A stretch of DNA of 10,712 nucleotides from an uncultured Oscillospiraceae bacterium. GTDB taxonomy: Bacteria; Bacillota; Clostridia; Oscillospirales; Acutalibacteraceae. The position numbers were made by a program, and so were the translations under genes. The stretch is taken from NCBI GenBank assembly GCA_905203795.1, contig CAJKXG010000023.1, forward strand, positions 1 to 10,712, written 5' to 3'. Shown here one piece after another: positions 1 through 6,366 of this stretch. Every line of letters begins with the position of its first letter. Position 1 is the stretch's first letter. The notes beneath the pieces were generated by a model. It saw only the letters and a list, made by a program, of their open reading frames with translations, had not been told where the DNA came from and made no database searches.

Positions 1-61
1 GTTGTCCGGCGGTGCGGTGTCGTTGGCATGACCGGTATACCACACCGTCGGCAGCCAAAGC

Positions 62-106
62 ATACAATATATAGTGTATATCAACGTCAAATAATACAAT
101 ATATAG
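62..106. repeat. Paired 13-bp AT-rich direct repeat
   Basis: ATACAATATATAG occurs identically at 62-74 and 94-106, a spacing of 32 bp or about three helical turns. Each copy contains TACAAT, one mismatch from a bacterial -10 box, but neither has a good -35 box about 17 bp upstream. The first copy runs into an ATATA-GTG-TATAT inverted repeat. Possible roles are a tandem operator or activator site for late transcription, or an AT-rich packaging-region element. Confidence 0.55.
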
Positions 107-136
107 ATCAAGCAAGACCCGAGCCGCCCAGCCTAC

Positions 137-162
137 GGGGGGGGAGGGTATCTATATATACC
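137..162. other. G-run and AT-rich junction, possible packaging (cos-type) site
   Basis: Eight G residues at 137-144 are followed by A and GGG, then by an AT-rich inverted repeat with GGTAT/ATACC arms (147-151 and 158-162). A G-rich block beside an AT-rich segment shortly upstream of terminase genes resembles cos regions of some Gram-positive phages. This rests only on position and composition. The block also looks like a ribosome binding site, but no start codon follows at usable distance. Confidence 0.25.
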
Positions 163-250
163 GCAAAATATTTTTCCGAAATAAAGCCGATTTTGTTATT
201 GAAAAAACCGCAACAACCGGAACGAACGGTGAAGATCGAGCAGGCGACGG

Positions 251-383
251 CTCGTACGTGAAGTTTTGATGGAACTCGTGCGAGTGCATGTAAGTGCGTG
301 CGAACAGGTACGAGCGCGTGAAAGTGCGTGCGAATGCGTGCAAGTGCGTGCAAGTTCGTGCGAATGCGTGTTACGAGTGCGTG
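251..383. repeat. Array of degenerate 10-bp repeats, 30-bp higher-order period
   Basis: From 281 to 370 the sequence divides into nine consecutive 10-bp units close to CRAGTGCGTG, such as TAAGTGCGTG (291), AAAGTGCGTG (321), CAAGTGCGTG (341) and CGAATGCGTG (331 and 361). Another unit, CGAGTGCGTG, sits 3 bp out of phase at 374-383, and weaker units lie at 251-260 and 271-280. Units 30 bp apart are most alike: 324-340 and 354-370 match at 16 of 17 bases. The period is close to one helical turn, so copies present the same DNA face. This is typical of multimeric protein-binding sites, and the position 135 bp before the first gene suggests small-terminase binding (pac-like) or a regulator site. Both roles are inferred. 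Confidence 0.8.
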
Positions 384-436
384 GGATGATGTGCGGCGGG
401 ACGACGGAAAACGATGGTCTAGAATGAGATCAACTG

Positions 437-450
437 TTTGCACATGCAAA
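437..450. promoter_or_regulatory. 14-bp imperfect palindrome, possible operator
   Basis: TTTGCA and TGCAAA are perfect inverted 6-bp arms around a 2-bp CA spacer. It lies about 70 bp upstream of the first gene's start, a plausible operator position. No promoter boxes are convincing nearby, and a palindrome this size can occur by chance. Confidence 0.25.
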
Positions 451-501
451 ATCGGATGTGATGGCGCTGGGGCGTTTCATCTTATGTTTTTCCGCCGTTA
501 T

Positions 502-510
502 GGGGAGGTG
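502..510 (+). promoter_or_regulatory. Ribosome binding site that sets the GTG start at 518
   Basis: GGGGAGGTG lies 7 nt before GTG 518-520. An in-frame ATG upstream at 458 has no comparable site, so translation very probably starts at GTG. Confidence 0.75.
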
Positions 511-517
511 TTGCGAA

Positions 518-691
518 GTGGACGAGCTATATGCGATATACACGGAGCAAGAGCGTGTGATTCGTCGGCGCATCAGGGAAGCGAAAGCGGCGGAGGATAT
601 TCCGCGCGTAGAAACGCTGATGTGGTATCTCGGGAACGTTTCCTATGCGCAGAAAAAGATGAGGCATTGGATAGAAGACAAGTCGAGGTGA
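518..691 (+). CDS. 57-aa helical protein before TerL; possible small terminase or unknown
   Basis: A GTG start with a strong upstream ribosome binding site gives a 57-residue protein, highly charged and predicted almost wholly helical (Arg/Glu/Lys-rich, about residues 6-27 and 30-55). Its stop codon lies inside the GAGGTGA site that serves TerL, so the two genes are probably translationally coupled. I do not recognise the family. Its position directly before TerL is that of a small terminase subunit, which binds the packaging site and regulates TerL. At 57 residues, however, it is far shorter than usual small terminases (about 100-180 aa) and shows no clear helix-turn-helix. It could be a minimal oligomerising fragment of TerS or an unrelated accessory protein. 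The coding call is reasonably firm; the function is not. Confidence 0.65.
   Translation: MDELYAIYTEQERVIRRRIREAKAAEDIPRVETLMWYLGNVSYAQKKMRHWIEDKSR
685..691 (+). promoter_or_regulatory. Ribosome binding site for TerL overlapping the upstream stop codon
   Basis: GAGGTGA ends 10 nt before ATG 702 and contains the TGA stop of the preceding gene. A second purine box, AAGGAG (695-700), lies only 1 nt before the ATG, too close to act for it. GAGGTGA is therefore the probable functional site and implies coupled translation. Confidence 0.6.
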
Positions 692-701
692 CACAAGGAG
701 C

Positions 702-2060
702 ATGCCGAGAGCACAGACAGAGGACGAGCTGCGCGGAGGAAACCGCATCTATTTGCCGGATGTTGTCGGCGCAGGATACAAGGAGTTTTGGAACTGCAAG
801 AAGCGGTATCGCGTGGTAAAGGGCGGAAAGGCATCCAAGAAATCGAGCACAACGGCGCTTTGGTATATCTGGAACATGATGAAATATCCAGACGCCAATC
901 TGCTGGTGGTGCGCCAAGTATTCAACACGCACGCGGACAGCACGTTCGCGCAGCTTCGTTGGGCGATACACCGTTTACGCGTGGACGAGTTGTGGGAAGC
1001 GGTGCGTTCGCCGCTGGAAATCCGATACAAGCCGACGGGACAGAAAATCCTGTTTCGCGGATTTGACGATCCGTTGAAGCTGGCTTCCACGACGGTGGAT
1101 GTGGGATATCTGTGCTGGGTGTGGATAGAGGAAGCGTTTGAACTGCCGAGCGAGGACGGATTTGACAAGTTCGACTTGACGGCGCCGCGCGGATGGGTGC
1201 CTCCCCCGCTTTTCAAGCAGACGACGCTGACCTTCAACCCGTGGAGCGACAAGCATTGGCTGAAAAAGCGGTTTTTTGACACGCCGAGCGACAATGTGCT
1301 GACCATGACCACCAACTATCTGTGCAATGAATTTTTGGATGCGACAGACCTTTCGCAATACGAGGAAATGAAGCAGACGCACCCGAGCAGATACGCGGTA
1401 GCCGGACTGGGCGAATGGGGTATCTCGGAAGGGCTGATCTATGAGAACTGGCGCGTGGAGAACTTCAGCGTACAGGAAATTCTACGGTCGGACGACGGTT
1501 GGAAATACCGCTGTGTATTCGGGCTGGACTACGGATACACGAACGACCCGACGGCGTTTATCGCGGCGGCAGTCAACAAGCAGGACAAGCTGCTGTACAT
1601 CTTCGATGAGTTTTACGAACGCGGGCTGGTGAACAGCGAGATCGCTCAGCGGATCAAGGCACACGGATTTGCCAAAGAGCGGATTCGGGCGGATTCGGCT
1701 GAACCGAAATCCAACGAAGAGCTTCGGCGCAACGGTATCCAGCGCGTATTTGCCGCTGAAAAAGGACGGGACAGCATTCTAAACGGCATCTCTCGGTTGC
1801 AGGAATATCGCATGGTCGTACATCCGAACTGCCAAAATGCCATTGCCGAGCTGTCGTCCTACCGATGGGAAACAGACAAAACCAGCGGCGACGGAAAGAA
1901 CAAGCCTGTTGACAGCGATAACCATCTGATGGACGCCCTACGGTACGCCATGACGGATATCAAGAATTTCAAGGCGAAAGAGCGAACGGGGCGAGAAAGA
2001 CGACCGCGCGGATTCGGAAGCGGGTTATCCGCCGTGGATTTCAAGGGAGGTTGGAGTTAA
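702..2060 (+). CDS. terL: Phage terminase large subunit, PBSX-type ATPase/nuclease
   Basis: TerL is the packaging motor: it docks on the portal, hydrolyses ATP to pump DNA into the procapsid and cuts the concatemer. The 452-residue length is normal for the PBSX-type family. Visible motifs are a deviant Walker A GGKASKKS (residues 41-48), a Walker B YLCWVWIEE (136-144) with the acidic pair E143/E144, and the coupling motif TLTFNP (175-180). The C-terminal RNase H-like nuclease has D276 in GLDYGYTNDPTA, D331 in RADSAEPKS and D411 in DNHLMDALRYA, the expected metal-binding aspartates. ATG 702 is the only plausible start after the in-frame stop at 672-674, and it gives the usual N-terminal length before Walker A. 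The next gene's ATG directly follows the stop codon. The family assignment is firm. Confidence 0.96.
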   Translation: MPRAQTEDELRGGNRIYLPDVVGAGYKEFWNCKKRYRVVKGGKASKKSSTTALWYIWNMMKYPDANLLVVRQVFNTHADSTFAQLRWAIHRLRVDELWEAVRSPLEIRYKPTGQKILFRGFDDPLKLASTTVDVGYLCWVWIEEAFELPSEDGFDKFDLTAPRGWVPPPLFKQTTLTFNPWSDKHWLKKRFFDTPSDNVLTMTTNYLCNEFLDATDLSQYEEMKQTHPSRYAVAGLGEWGISEGLIYENWRVENFSVQEILRSDDGWKYRCVFGLDYGYTNDPTAFIAAAVNKQDKLLYIFDEFYERGLVNSEIAQRIKAHGFAKERIRADSAEPKSNEELRRNGIQRVFAAEKGRDSILNGISRLQEYRMVVHPNCQNAIAELSSYRWETDKTSGDGKNKPVDSDNHLMDALRYAMTDIKNFKAKERTGRERRPRGFGSGLSAVDFKGGWS

Positions 2061-2312
2061 ATGACATCATTGATATGCGGGATGGTCGGCGCGATGATCG
2101 GTATTGCGTGCTTTCTGTCCGGCGTGTACTTCGGCAGATCGAAAAACGAGCAGGACATGAAACGACCGTCCGCCGCTTCCAACGCTTCAAAAGAAACGCG
2201 GCGGCAACTGATGCTTGAGCAGGCGCGCATGGACAACTTCTTCGGATATGACGGTTCGTCGCAGACGGCGCCGGAGGAACTCATTCGCGATAAGAAAGGA
2301 AAAGCGAGGTGA
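2061..2312 (+). CDS. Small single-pass membrane protein between TerL and portal
   Basis: This 83-residue protein has one hydrophobic segment at about residues 3-24, rich in Gly, Ile and Val with two Cys, followed by a charged, probably helical cytoplasmic tail. Short positive stretches after the segment (GRSK, KRP) favour an N-out/C-in orientation, and there is no signal-peptidase site. AGGGAGG at 2044-2050 precedes the ATG by 10 nt. The ATG directly follows the TerL stop, and the stop of this gene overlaps the portal ribosome binding site, so translation is probably coupled. I do not recognise the family. Candidate roles are holin-like or membrane-anchoring, an internal virion component, or a late accessory function. 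A membrane protein between terL and portal is unusual. Confidence 0.78.
   Translation: MTSLICGMVGAMIGIACFLSGVYFGRSKNEQDMKRPSAASNASKETRRQLMLEQARMDNFFGYDGSSQTAPEELIRDKKGKAR
2306..2312 (+). promoter_or_regulatory. Ribosome binding site that sets the portal GTG start at 2318
   Basis: GAGGTGA lies 5 nt before GTG 2318-2320 and includes the TGA stop of the upstream gene. An in-frame GTG at 2309 would lie inside this site, so 2318 is the better start. Confidence 0.7.
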
Positions 2313-2317
2313 CAGGC

Positions 2318-4261
2318 GTGAAGAAAACGGAAAGCAGCGAGCAGGAAGCGTGGTATGCTCCGAAAAAGATATGGGAGGAGTACACAGCCGGTGTAAACTA
2401 CAAAAACGCGCTCGGAAGCAAGGGGTTATACGAGCAGAACCGCATCAATGAGCGGTTTTATGCCGGCGACCAGTGGCACGGCGCACAGGTGGGAAGCGAC
2501 AGACCGCTGGCACGATACAACGTGATACGGCGCATCGGCGATTACAAACAGGCTGTCATCGGCGCTGCACCCGTTACGGTCAACTATTCCGCAGAAGGCG
2601 TGCCGAACACGCTGGATTTGCAGGAAAGTGTGCGGAAAATCCGCGACCTGGCGTCTATGAACTCCGGCGGCGACCTTTCTTCCCTTCTATCGTCCGCCGG
2701 CGTGCAGTCTACGGAAGGCGAGGACATTCCGACAGGAGAAGAGATCAATCTTGTCATGTCGGCGATGTCGGACTATTTCCGAACGACGGCGGAGCGCCTG
2801 CAACTGGACGATAAAAAAGACCGCGTGCTTCGCAATGCCTACAACAGCGGAACAGGTGTGCTGTACACCTACTGGGACGAAACGGTCAACACGGGGCTTT
2901 ATGCGGACGCATCGCGGAAAACGCCTGTAAAAGGCGATATCCGCTGCGAAGTGCTGGACATCGAAAACGTGTATTTCGGGGACCCGAACCGCGACGATAT
3001 ACAGGATCAGCCGTTTATCCTCATCGCCCAGAGAAAAAGCGTCGAGGAGCTGAAACGAGAAGCCAAGGCGAACAAGCGTCCGCAGGAGGAAATAGACGAG
3101 ATAGTGCCGGACAAGGATACCGACTACATGGCGGGGGAACTGGCGGTAAACGGAGAAGCGGAAAACACGACGAAGCTGACGGTGGTGACGAAATTCTACA
3201 AAGAGTATTCCGACGACGGAAGGCAATACACCGTCAAGGCGGTTCGATGCACGGCAAAAGCTACCGTCCGCGAAGCATGGGACACCGGCATACGCCTGTA
3301 TCCGCTGGCCGTGTTTGTGTGGGAGCGCCGTCGCAACTGCGCCTACGGCGAAAGTGAGATCACCTATCTCATCCCGAACCAGATCGCGATCAACCGCATG
3401 GTGACGGCTTCTGTGTGGGCTGTGATGATGATGGGTATTCCGAACATGGTGGTCAACACGGACATCGTGACAGACCCTGTGACGAACGATCCAGGTCAGA
3501 TCATTCCCGTGTCGGGATCTGACGCGGATGTACAGGGGGCTATACGGTATGTGAACCCGCCGAACTTTTCTCCGAAATTTTCGGAATATGTGGAGCAGAT
3601 GATTTCCCAGACGCTGACACAGAGCGGCGCCAACGACGCGGCGCTCGGCGATGTGAGACCGGACAACACCTCCGCGATTATCGCCGTGCGGGAAGCGGCG
3701 ACCATGCCGCTGCAAACCATGCAAAACCGCTTTTACACCTTCATCGAGGACGTGGCGCGCATTTGGGCGGAATTCTGGCTGATGAAATACGGCGAACGTT
3801 CGCTCAAGGTGACGGAAAACGGCGGCGTATGGTACATGCCGTTTGACGCGAAACGCTACCGCGATCTGTTGATCAACACCAAAATCGACGTGGGCGCGTC
3901 GTCGCTGTGGAGCGAAGCGCAGAGCATCGCCACTCTTGACAATCTGTTTGACCGTCAGGTGATCGACGCGGTGCAATATCTGACGCGGCTGCCGAAAGGA
4001 ACGATTCCGAATGTGGAGGGGCTGATCCGCGAGATGCAGACCGCGAACGCCGCTGTTTCCGCTCAGCAGGCAAACGCATCGGCGACCGCACCGCCGTCCG
4101 AAAGCGGTGTGCTGACGGAAAATGACGTGCTAAACGAGCTGCCGCCTGACGTGCTGCAAAAGCTGCAAAGCTATCCTGGAAATGTGCAGGGATCGCTTGT
4201 ACGCGCCGGAATGTCTGCGGCGCAGAATGCGGCAGGCGGCGTAACAGGAACGATGCTGTGA
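2318..4261 (+). CDS. Portal protein
   Basis: The portal forms the dodecameric ring at one capsid vertex through which TerL loads DNA and to which the adaptor and tail attach. From GTG 2318 the protein is 647 residues, within the range of large portals of short-tailed phages (P22 gp1 is about 725). Supporting features are FYAGDQWHG (about 47-55) and RPLARYNVIRR (about 62-72), an N-terminal pattern common in this portal group, then a long central body. A late segment with PLQTMQNRFYTFIEDVARIW fits the helical stem region. The C-terminal 60 residues are rich in Gln, Ala, Ser and Pro and probably flexible. Position between terminase and scaffold supports the call. Whether it is closest to P22-type or SPP1-type portals cannot be settled by eye. 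Confidence 0.9.
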   Translation: MKKTESSEQEAWYAPKKIWEEYTAGVNYKNALGSKGLYEQNRINERFYAGDQWHGAQVGSDRPLARYNVIRRIGDYKQAVIGAAPVTVNYSAEGVPNTLDLQESVRKIRDLASMNSGGDLSSLLSSAGVQSTEGEDIPTGEEINLVMSAMSDYFRTTAERLQLDDKKDRVLRNAYNSGTGVLYTYWDETVNTGLYADASRKTPVKGDIRCEVLDIENVYFGDPNRDDIQDQPFILIAQRKSVEELKREAKANKRPQEEIDEIVPDKDTDYMAGELAVNGEAENTTKLTVVTKFYKEYSDDGRQYTVKAVRCTAKATVREAWDTGIRLYPLAVFVWERRRNCAYGESEITYLIPNQIAINRMVTASVWAVMMMGIPNMVVNTDIVTDPVTNDPGQIIPVSGSDADVQGAIRYVNPPNFSPKFSEYVEQMISQTLTQSGANDAALGDVRPDNTSAIIAVREAATMPLQTMQNRFYTFIEDVARIWAEFWLMKYGERSLKVTENGGVWYMPFDAKRYRDLLINTKIDVGASSLWSEAQSIATLDNLFDRQVIDAVQYLTRLPKGTIPNVEGLIREMQTANAAVSAQQANASATAPPSESGVLTENDVLNELPPDVLQKLQSYPGNVQGSLVRAGMSAAQNAAGGVTGTML

Positions 4262-4333
4262 TCCGACGCGGATAACCGCTTCGGTTTACATACATAAAAT
4301 CTTTTACCCTCACCATGGGAAGGAGTTTTTACG

Positions 4334-5146
4334 ATGGAAGAAAACGAAACCATTGTCCCCGAAACGGAAGAAGCCGTACCACAGGCATCCGAAACGGAGA
4401 CCGACAATCCTGCGAGTGCAGAAGAAGCTCACGACGGTCAGACGGACGGAAACGGGGCGGTCACCATCCGCACCGATGAGGACGGTTTGACGGAGGACAC
4501 TGAGGATACGGACGAGGGAATCACCTACCGATACAATCATCGGACATATCGGGCAACAGGTGAAGAGGCGCGTCAGCTTGTGCAGCGCGGGAGGCGTTTT
4601 GAGACGTTTGCCGGTCACATCGACCGCTTACAGCGAATCGCGCAGGAGCGAGGACAAGACCTCGGCACGCTGATCAGCGAGATCGAAGGCAGCTATGAGC
4701 GTCAGGAGATCGACAAACTGGCGGAACACACGGGCGGCAATCGGGAGATGGCAAAACAGCTCTACGACCTTCGGAAAGAGAAGGCGGCGTCGAAGTACAA
4801 GACAACGCTGCAAACGGTGGAGGAACAGGAGAAAGAGGAGCGCGAAGACGAAACGCGACGCATGGGCGAACAGCTTGCCGAACTGCAAAAGGAATTCCCG
4901 AACATCAAGGAATTTCGGGACATCCCGAAAGCGGTCGTCAGGGACGCACAAAAGCTGGACATTTCTCTTCTCGACAGCTATCTCCGATGGCAGTACCGCA
5001 ACCAAAAGGCATCGGCGGCAGAACAGGAAGTGCAGAAACAAGCGGCTGCTTCTTCTGTCGGTTCGATGCAAAGCGACAAAGAGGAACAACAACGGATGGA
5101 CGCGCAGTCCGCCGCGTTCCTCGCATCCTTCAAACGAAATTTTTAA
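4334..5146 (+). CDS. Scaffolding protein (procapsid assembly)
   Basis: This 270-residue protein has an acidic, Glu/Thr/Asp-rich disordered N-terminus (about 1-65), then long charged helical segments of coiled-coil character (about 85-225) and a Gln/Ala/Ser-rich tail ending in a short basic-aromatic motif, FKRNF. Acidic helical proteins of this size directly before the major capsid gene are scaffolds: they direct coat assembly inside the procapsid and then leave or are degraded. A basic C-terminus is known to bind coat in P22 scaffold. GGGAAGGAG at 4317-4325 precedes ATG 4334 by 8 nt. The 72-nt gap from portal carries a weak 5-bp hairpin (4274-4286) and no other gene. The assignment rests on composition and position, not on a recognised domain. 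Confidence 0.82.
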   Translation: MEENETIVPETEEAVPQASETETDNPASAEEAHDGQTDGNGAVTIRTDEDGLTEDTEDTDEGITYRYNHRTYRATGEEARQLVQRGRRFETFAGHIDRLQRIAQERGQDLGTLISEIEGSYERQEIDKLAEHTGGNREMAKQLYDLRKEKAASKYKTTLQTVEEQEKEEREDETRRMGEQLAELQKEFPNIKEFRDIPKAVVRDAQKLDISLLDSYLRWQYRNQKASAAEQEVQKQAAASSVGSMQSDKEEQQRMDAQSAAFLASFKRNF

Positions 5147-5163
5147 AAAAGGAGAAATGAAAC

Positions 5164-6114
5164 ATGGCTTATACGCAAACAAACAGTCCTTCCACGACCA
5201 ACACCATCGGGCTCTCCGAGGTTATGACGGGCGAACTGGACAAGGCGATTGTCCAGCAGGCGGTGACGGGCGTTTTCGCTGACAATCAACTGAAAGCGAA
5301 ATTCATGGGCAACGGCATCGTGATCCTTGACGAGATCGACATGAGCGGTCTCGGCGACTACGACCGCGACGACGGCTTTGTGCTCGGTTCTGTGACCAAC
5401 AACAAGCGACCGTATCAACTCACCAAGGAACGCGGTCGTTCCTTCCAGATTGATGCGCAGGACGCGGACGAAAGCGGCATCGGCGATCTCGCAGGAAAAG
5501 TGATGAGCGAGTTCGTTCGCACGAAGGTCGTGCCGGAGATCGACGCTTACTGCCTGTCGAAACTGGCGGGTGTGGCGACCGCCAACGGGCACGCGGACAC
5601 CACCTATTCCGCGAACGGCATCCTCGCCGATCTTATGGCGGCGCAGAACGGTGTGTTTGACGCGTGCGGCTACGAATCGGAGGACGTTATCTGCTTTGTG
5701 AACCCGACCGTGTGGGCGGCGCTTCAGAGCACCACCGAGATCACGCGCCGTCTGGAAATCATCGATTTCAAGAAGGGCGAGCTGCTGACGAAGGTGAAAG
5801 CTCTCAACGGTATGCCGCTGCTCCCCGTGTCGTCCGCGCGCATGAAAACGGCGTACACCTTCAACGACGGTACGACCGACGGGCAGACGGCAGGCGGATT
5901 TACGCCTGCTTCCGGCGCAAAAGAGATCGGCTTCCTCATGCTGCCGAAGCGTTCGGCGTCGCTCGTGAAGAAAACCGAGAAAACGCGCATTTTCTCGCCG
6001 GATCAGAACCAAACCAAGGACGCGTGGAAGCTGGACTATCGGCTGTATTACGACATCTTTGTCAAGAACAGCTTGAAAAATACCATCTTTGCGCAGACCT
6101 ATACGGCTTCGTAA
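5164..6114 (+). CDS. Major capsid (coat) protein, HK97-fold type
   Basis: This 316-residue protein builds the icosahedral shell. The block LDEIDMSGLGDYDRDDGF (55-72), followed by KERGRSFQID (88-97) and a VVPEIDAY motif, is characteristic of coat proteins in many Bacillota prophages, which adopt the HK97 fold. No N-terminal delta domain or protease gene is seen, consistent with the separate scaffold gene just upstream. GGAG at 5151-5154, in a purine-rich run, precedes the ATG by 9 nt. The codons contain no TTA, CTA or TCA, which leaves a long spurious open frame on the opposite strand. The family call is firm. At 316 residues it is shorter than P22 coat (about 430), so it lacks that protein's extra I-domain. 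Confidence 0.92.
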   Translation: MAYTQTNSPSTTNTIGLSEVMTGELDKAIVQQAVTGVFADNQLKAKFMGNGIVILDEIDMSGLGDYDRDDGFVLGSVTNNKRPYQLTKERGRSFQIDAQDADESGIGDLAGKVMSEFVRTKVVPEIDAYCLSKLAGVATANGHADTTYSANGILADLMAAQNGVFDACGYESEDVICFVNPTVWAALQSTTEITRRLEIIDFKKGELLTKVKALNGMPLLPVSSARMKTAYTFNDGTTDGQTAGGFTPASGAKEIGFLMLPKRSASLVKKTEKTRIFSPDQNQTKDAWKLDYRLYYDIFVKNSLKNTIFAQTYTAS

Positions 6115-6127
6115 GGAGGAAGACGGC

Positions 6128-6298
6128 ATGAAACTCGTCAATGAATTCGGCAATGATTTCCGCGAAACGGAGAATCCGCGCAAGATCGAGTTGCTGCTTT
6201 CCATGGGCTTTCGCCCTGTAGAGGAAGACGCGAAGACGGACAAAGGGAAACCCGCCGCGTCGAAAAAGACGGACGAACCCAAAAAGATCACGGTTTGA
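6128..6298 (+). CDS. 56-aa protein after the capsid gene, basic C-terminus
   Basis: AAGGAGGA (6113-6120) overlaps the capsid stop and lies 7 nt before ATG 6128, a strong signal for a real gene. The 56-residue product has a compact N-terminal part with NPRKIELLLSMGF (about residues 17-29), probably one helix plus strand, then a Lys/Asp/Ala/Pro-rich tail ending KKTDEPKKITV that is probably disordered. Small proteins of this kind often follow coat genes in Gram-positive phages. They may be head decoration proteins, minor head proteins or assembly helpers. I do not recognise a named family. A composite hairpin begins immediately after the stop codon. Confidence 0.75.
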   Translation: MKLVNEFGNDFRETENPRKIELLLSMGFRPVEEDAKTDKGKPAASKKTDEPKKITV

Positions 6299-6355
6299 CG
6301 GCAGGCTGAACCGCATGCGACCTTCGATGGAAGGTCGCATGTATTGAGCCTGTCG
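6299..6355 (+). promoter_or_regulatory. Composite RNA hairpin filling the intergenic gap, abutting the next ribosome binding site
   Basis: The inner stem CATGCGACCTT (6314-6324) pairs perfectly with AAGGTCGCATG (6331-6341). One more C-G pair closes a GATG loop, making 12 bp. An outer stem pairs CGGCAGGCT (6299-6307) with AGCCTGTCG (6347-6355): 9 bp with one G-U. Short internal loops separate the stems. No U-run follows, so this is not a standard intrinsic terminator. The last outer-stem base is the first G of the GGAGG site (6355-6359) for the gene at 6367. Probable roles are mRNA processing or stability after the abundant capsid message, or limiting translation and readthrough downstream. 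Confidence 0.78.
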
Positions 6356-6366
6356 GAGGGAAGGAC

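Larger units (their letters stand above)
1..517. other. Non-coding leader upstream of the terminase genes
   Basis: I find no convincing protein gene here. The first reading frame is open from the left edge to 261 but has no ribosome binding site before its ATG at 28 and gives no recognisable protein. The second and third frames stop at 29-31 and 72-74, so an upstream gene could end just inside the window. The stretch holds an 8-bp palindrome GGTATACC (34-41) within the CGGTGT/ACACCG inverted repeat (15-20/42-47), an AT-rich direct repeat (62-106), a G8 run (137-144), a 10-bp repeat array (251-383) and a 14-bp imperfect palindrome (437-450). Lying before the terminase genes, it may contain the packaging start site and late regulatory signals. 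I cannot point to a promoter with convincing -35 and -10 boxes. Confidence 0.6.

Noticed and set aside
28..261. Open + strand frame of 77 codons at the left edge
   Set aside because: It has no ribosome binding site, no recognisable protein pattern and a repeat-rich AT-biased sequence. The G-run inside it is not followed by a start codon.
251..383. CRISPR array or replication origin iterons
   Set aside because: The units are 10 bp, contiguous and without spacers, so not CRISPR. No DnaA boxes, replication gene or AT-rich unwinding element is adjacent to support an origin.
108..449. Opposite-strand open frame encoding a 10-residue repeat (RIRTHFHALV-like)
   Set aside because: The amino-acid repeat is the direct result of the 30-bp DNA repeat period. 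It has no initiation signal and lies opposite the transcription direction.
328..819. Long + strand open frame across the repeats and into terL
   Set aside because: It overlaps two better-supported genes in other frames. The Cys/Arg-rich product has no recognisable features and no ribosome binding site.
2687..3976. 429-codon open frame antisense to portal
   Set aside because: It is codon-aligned with portal, so it is open only because portal lacks TTA, CTA and TCA codons there. The product is His/Arg-rich and unlike real proteins.
4262..4333. Possible terminator or promoter between portal and scaffold
   Set aside because: The only hairpin is a 5-bp stem with a 3-nt loop and no U-run. TTTACA and TAAAAT elements are not at workable promoter spacing.
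6299..6366. Intrinsic transcription terminator after the capsid genes
   Set aside because: The hairpin is strong, but the sequence after it is GC-mixed with no U-run and a ribosome binding site for another gene follows at once. It is reported as a regulatory RNA structure instead.
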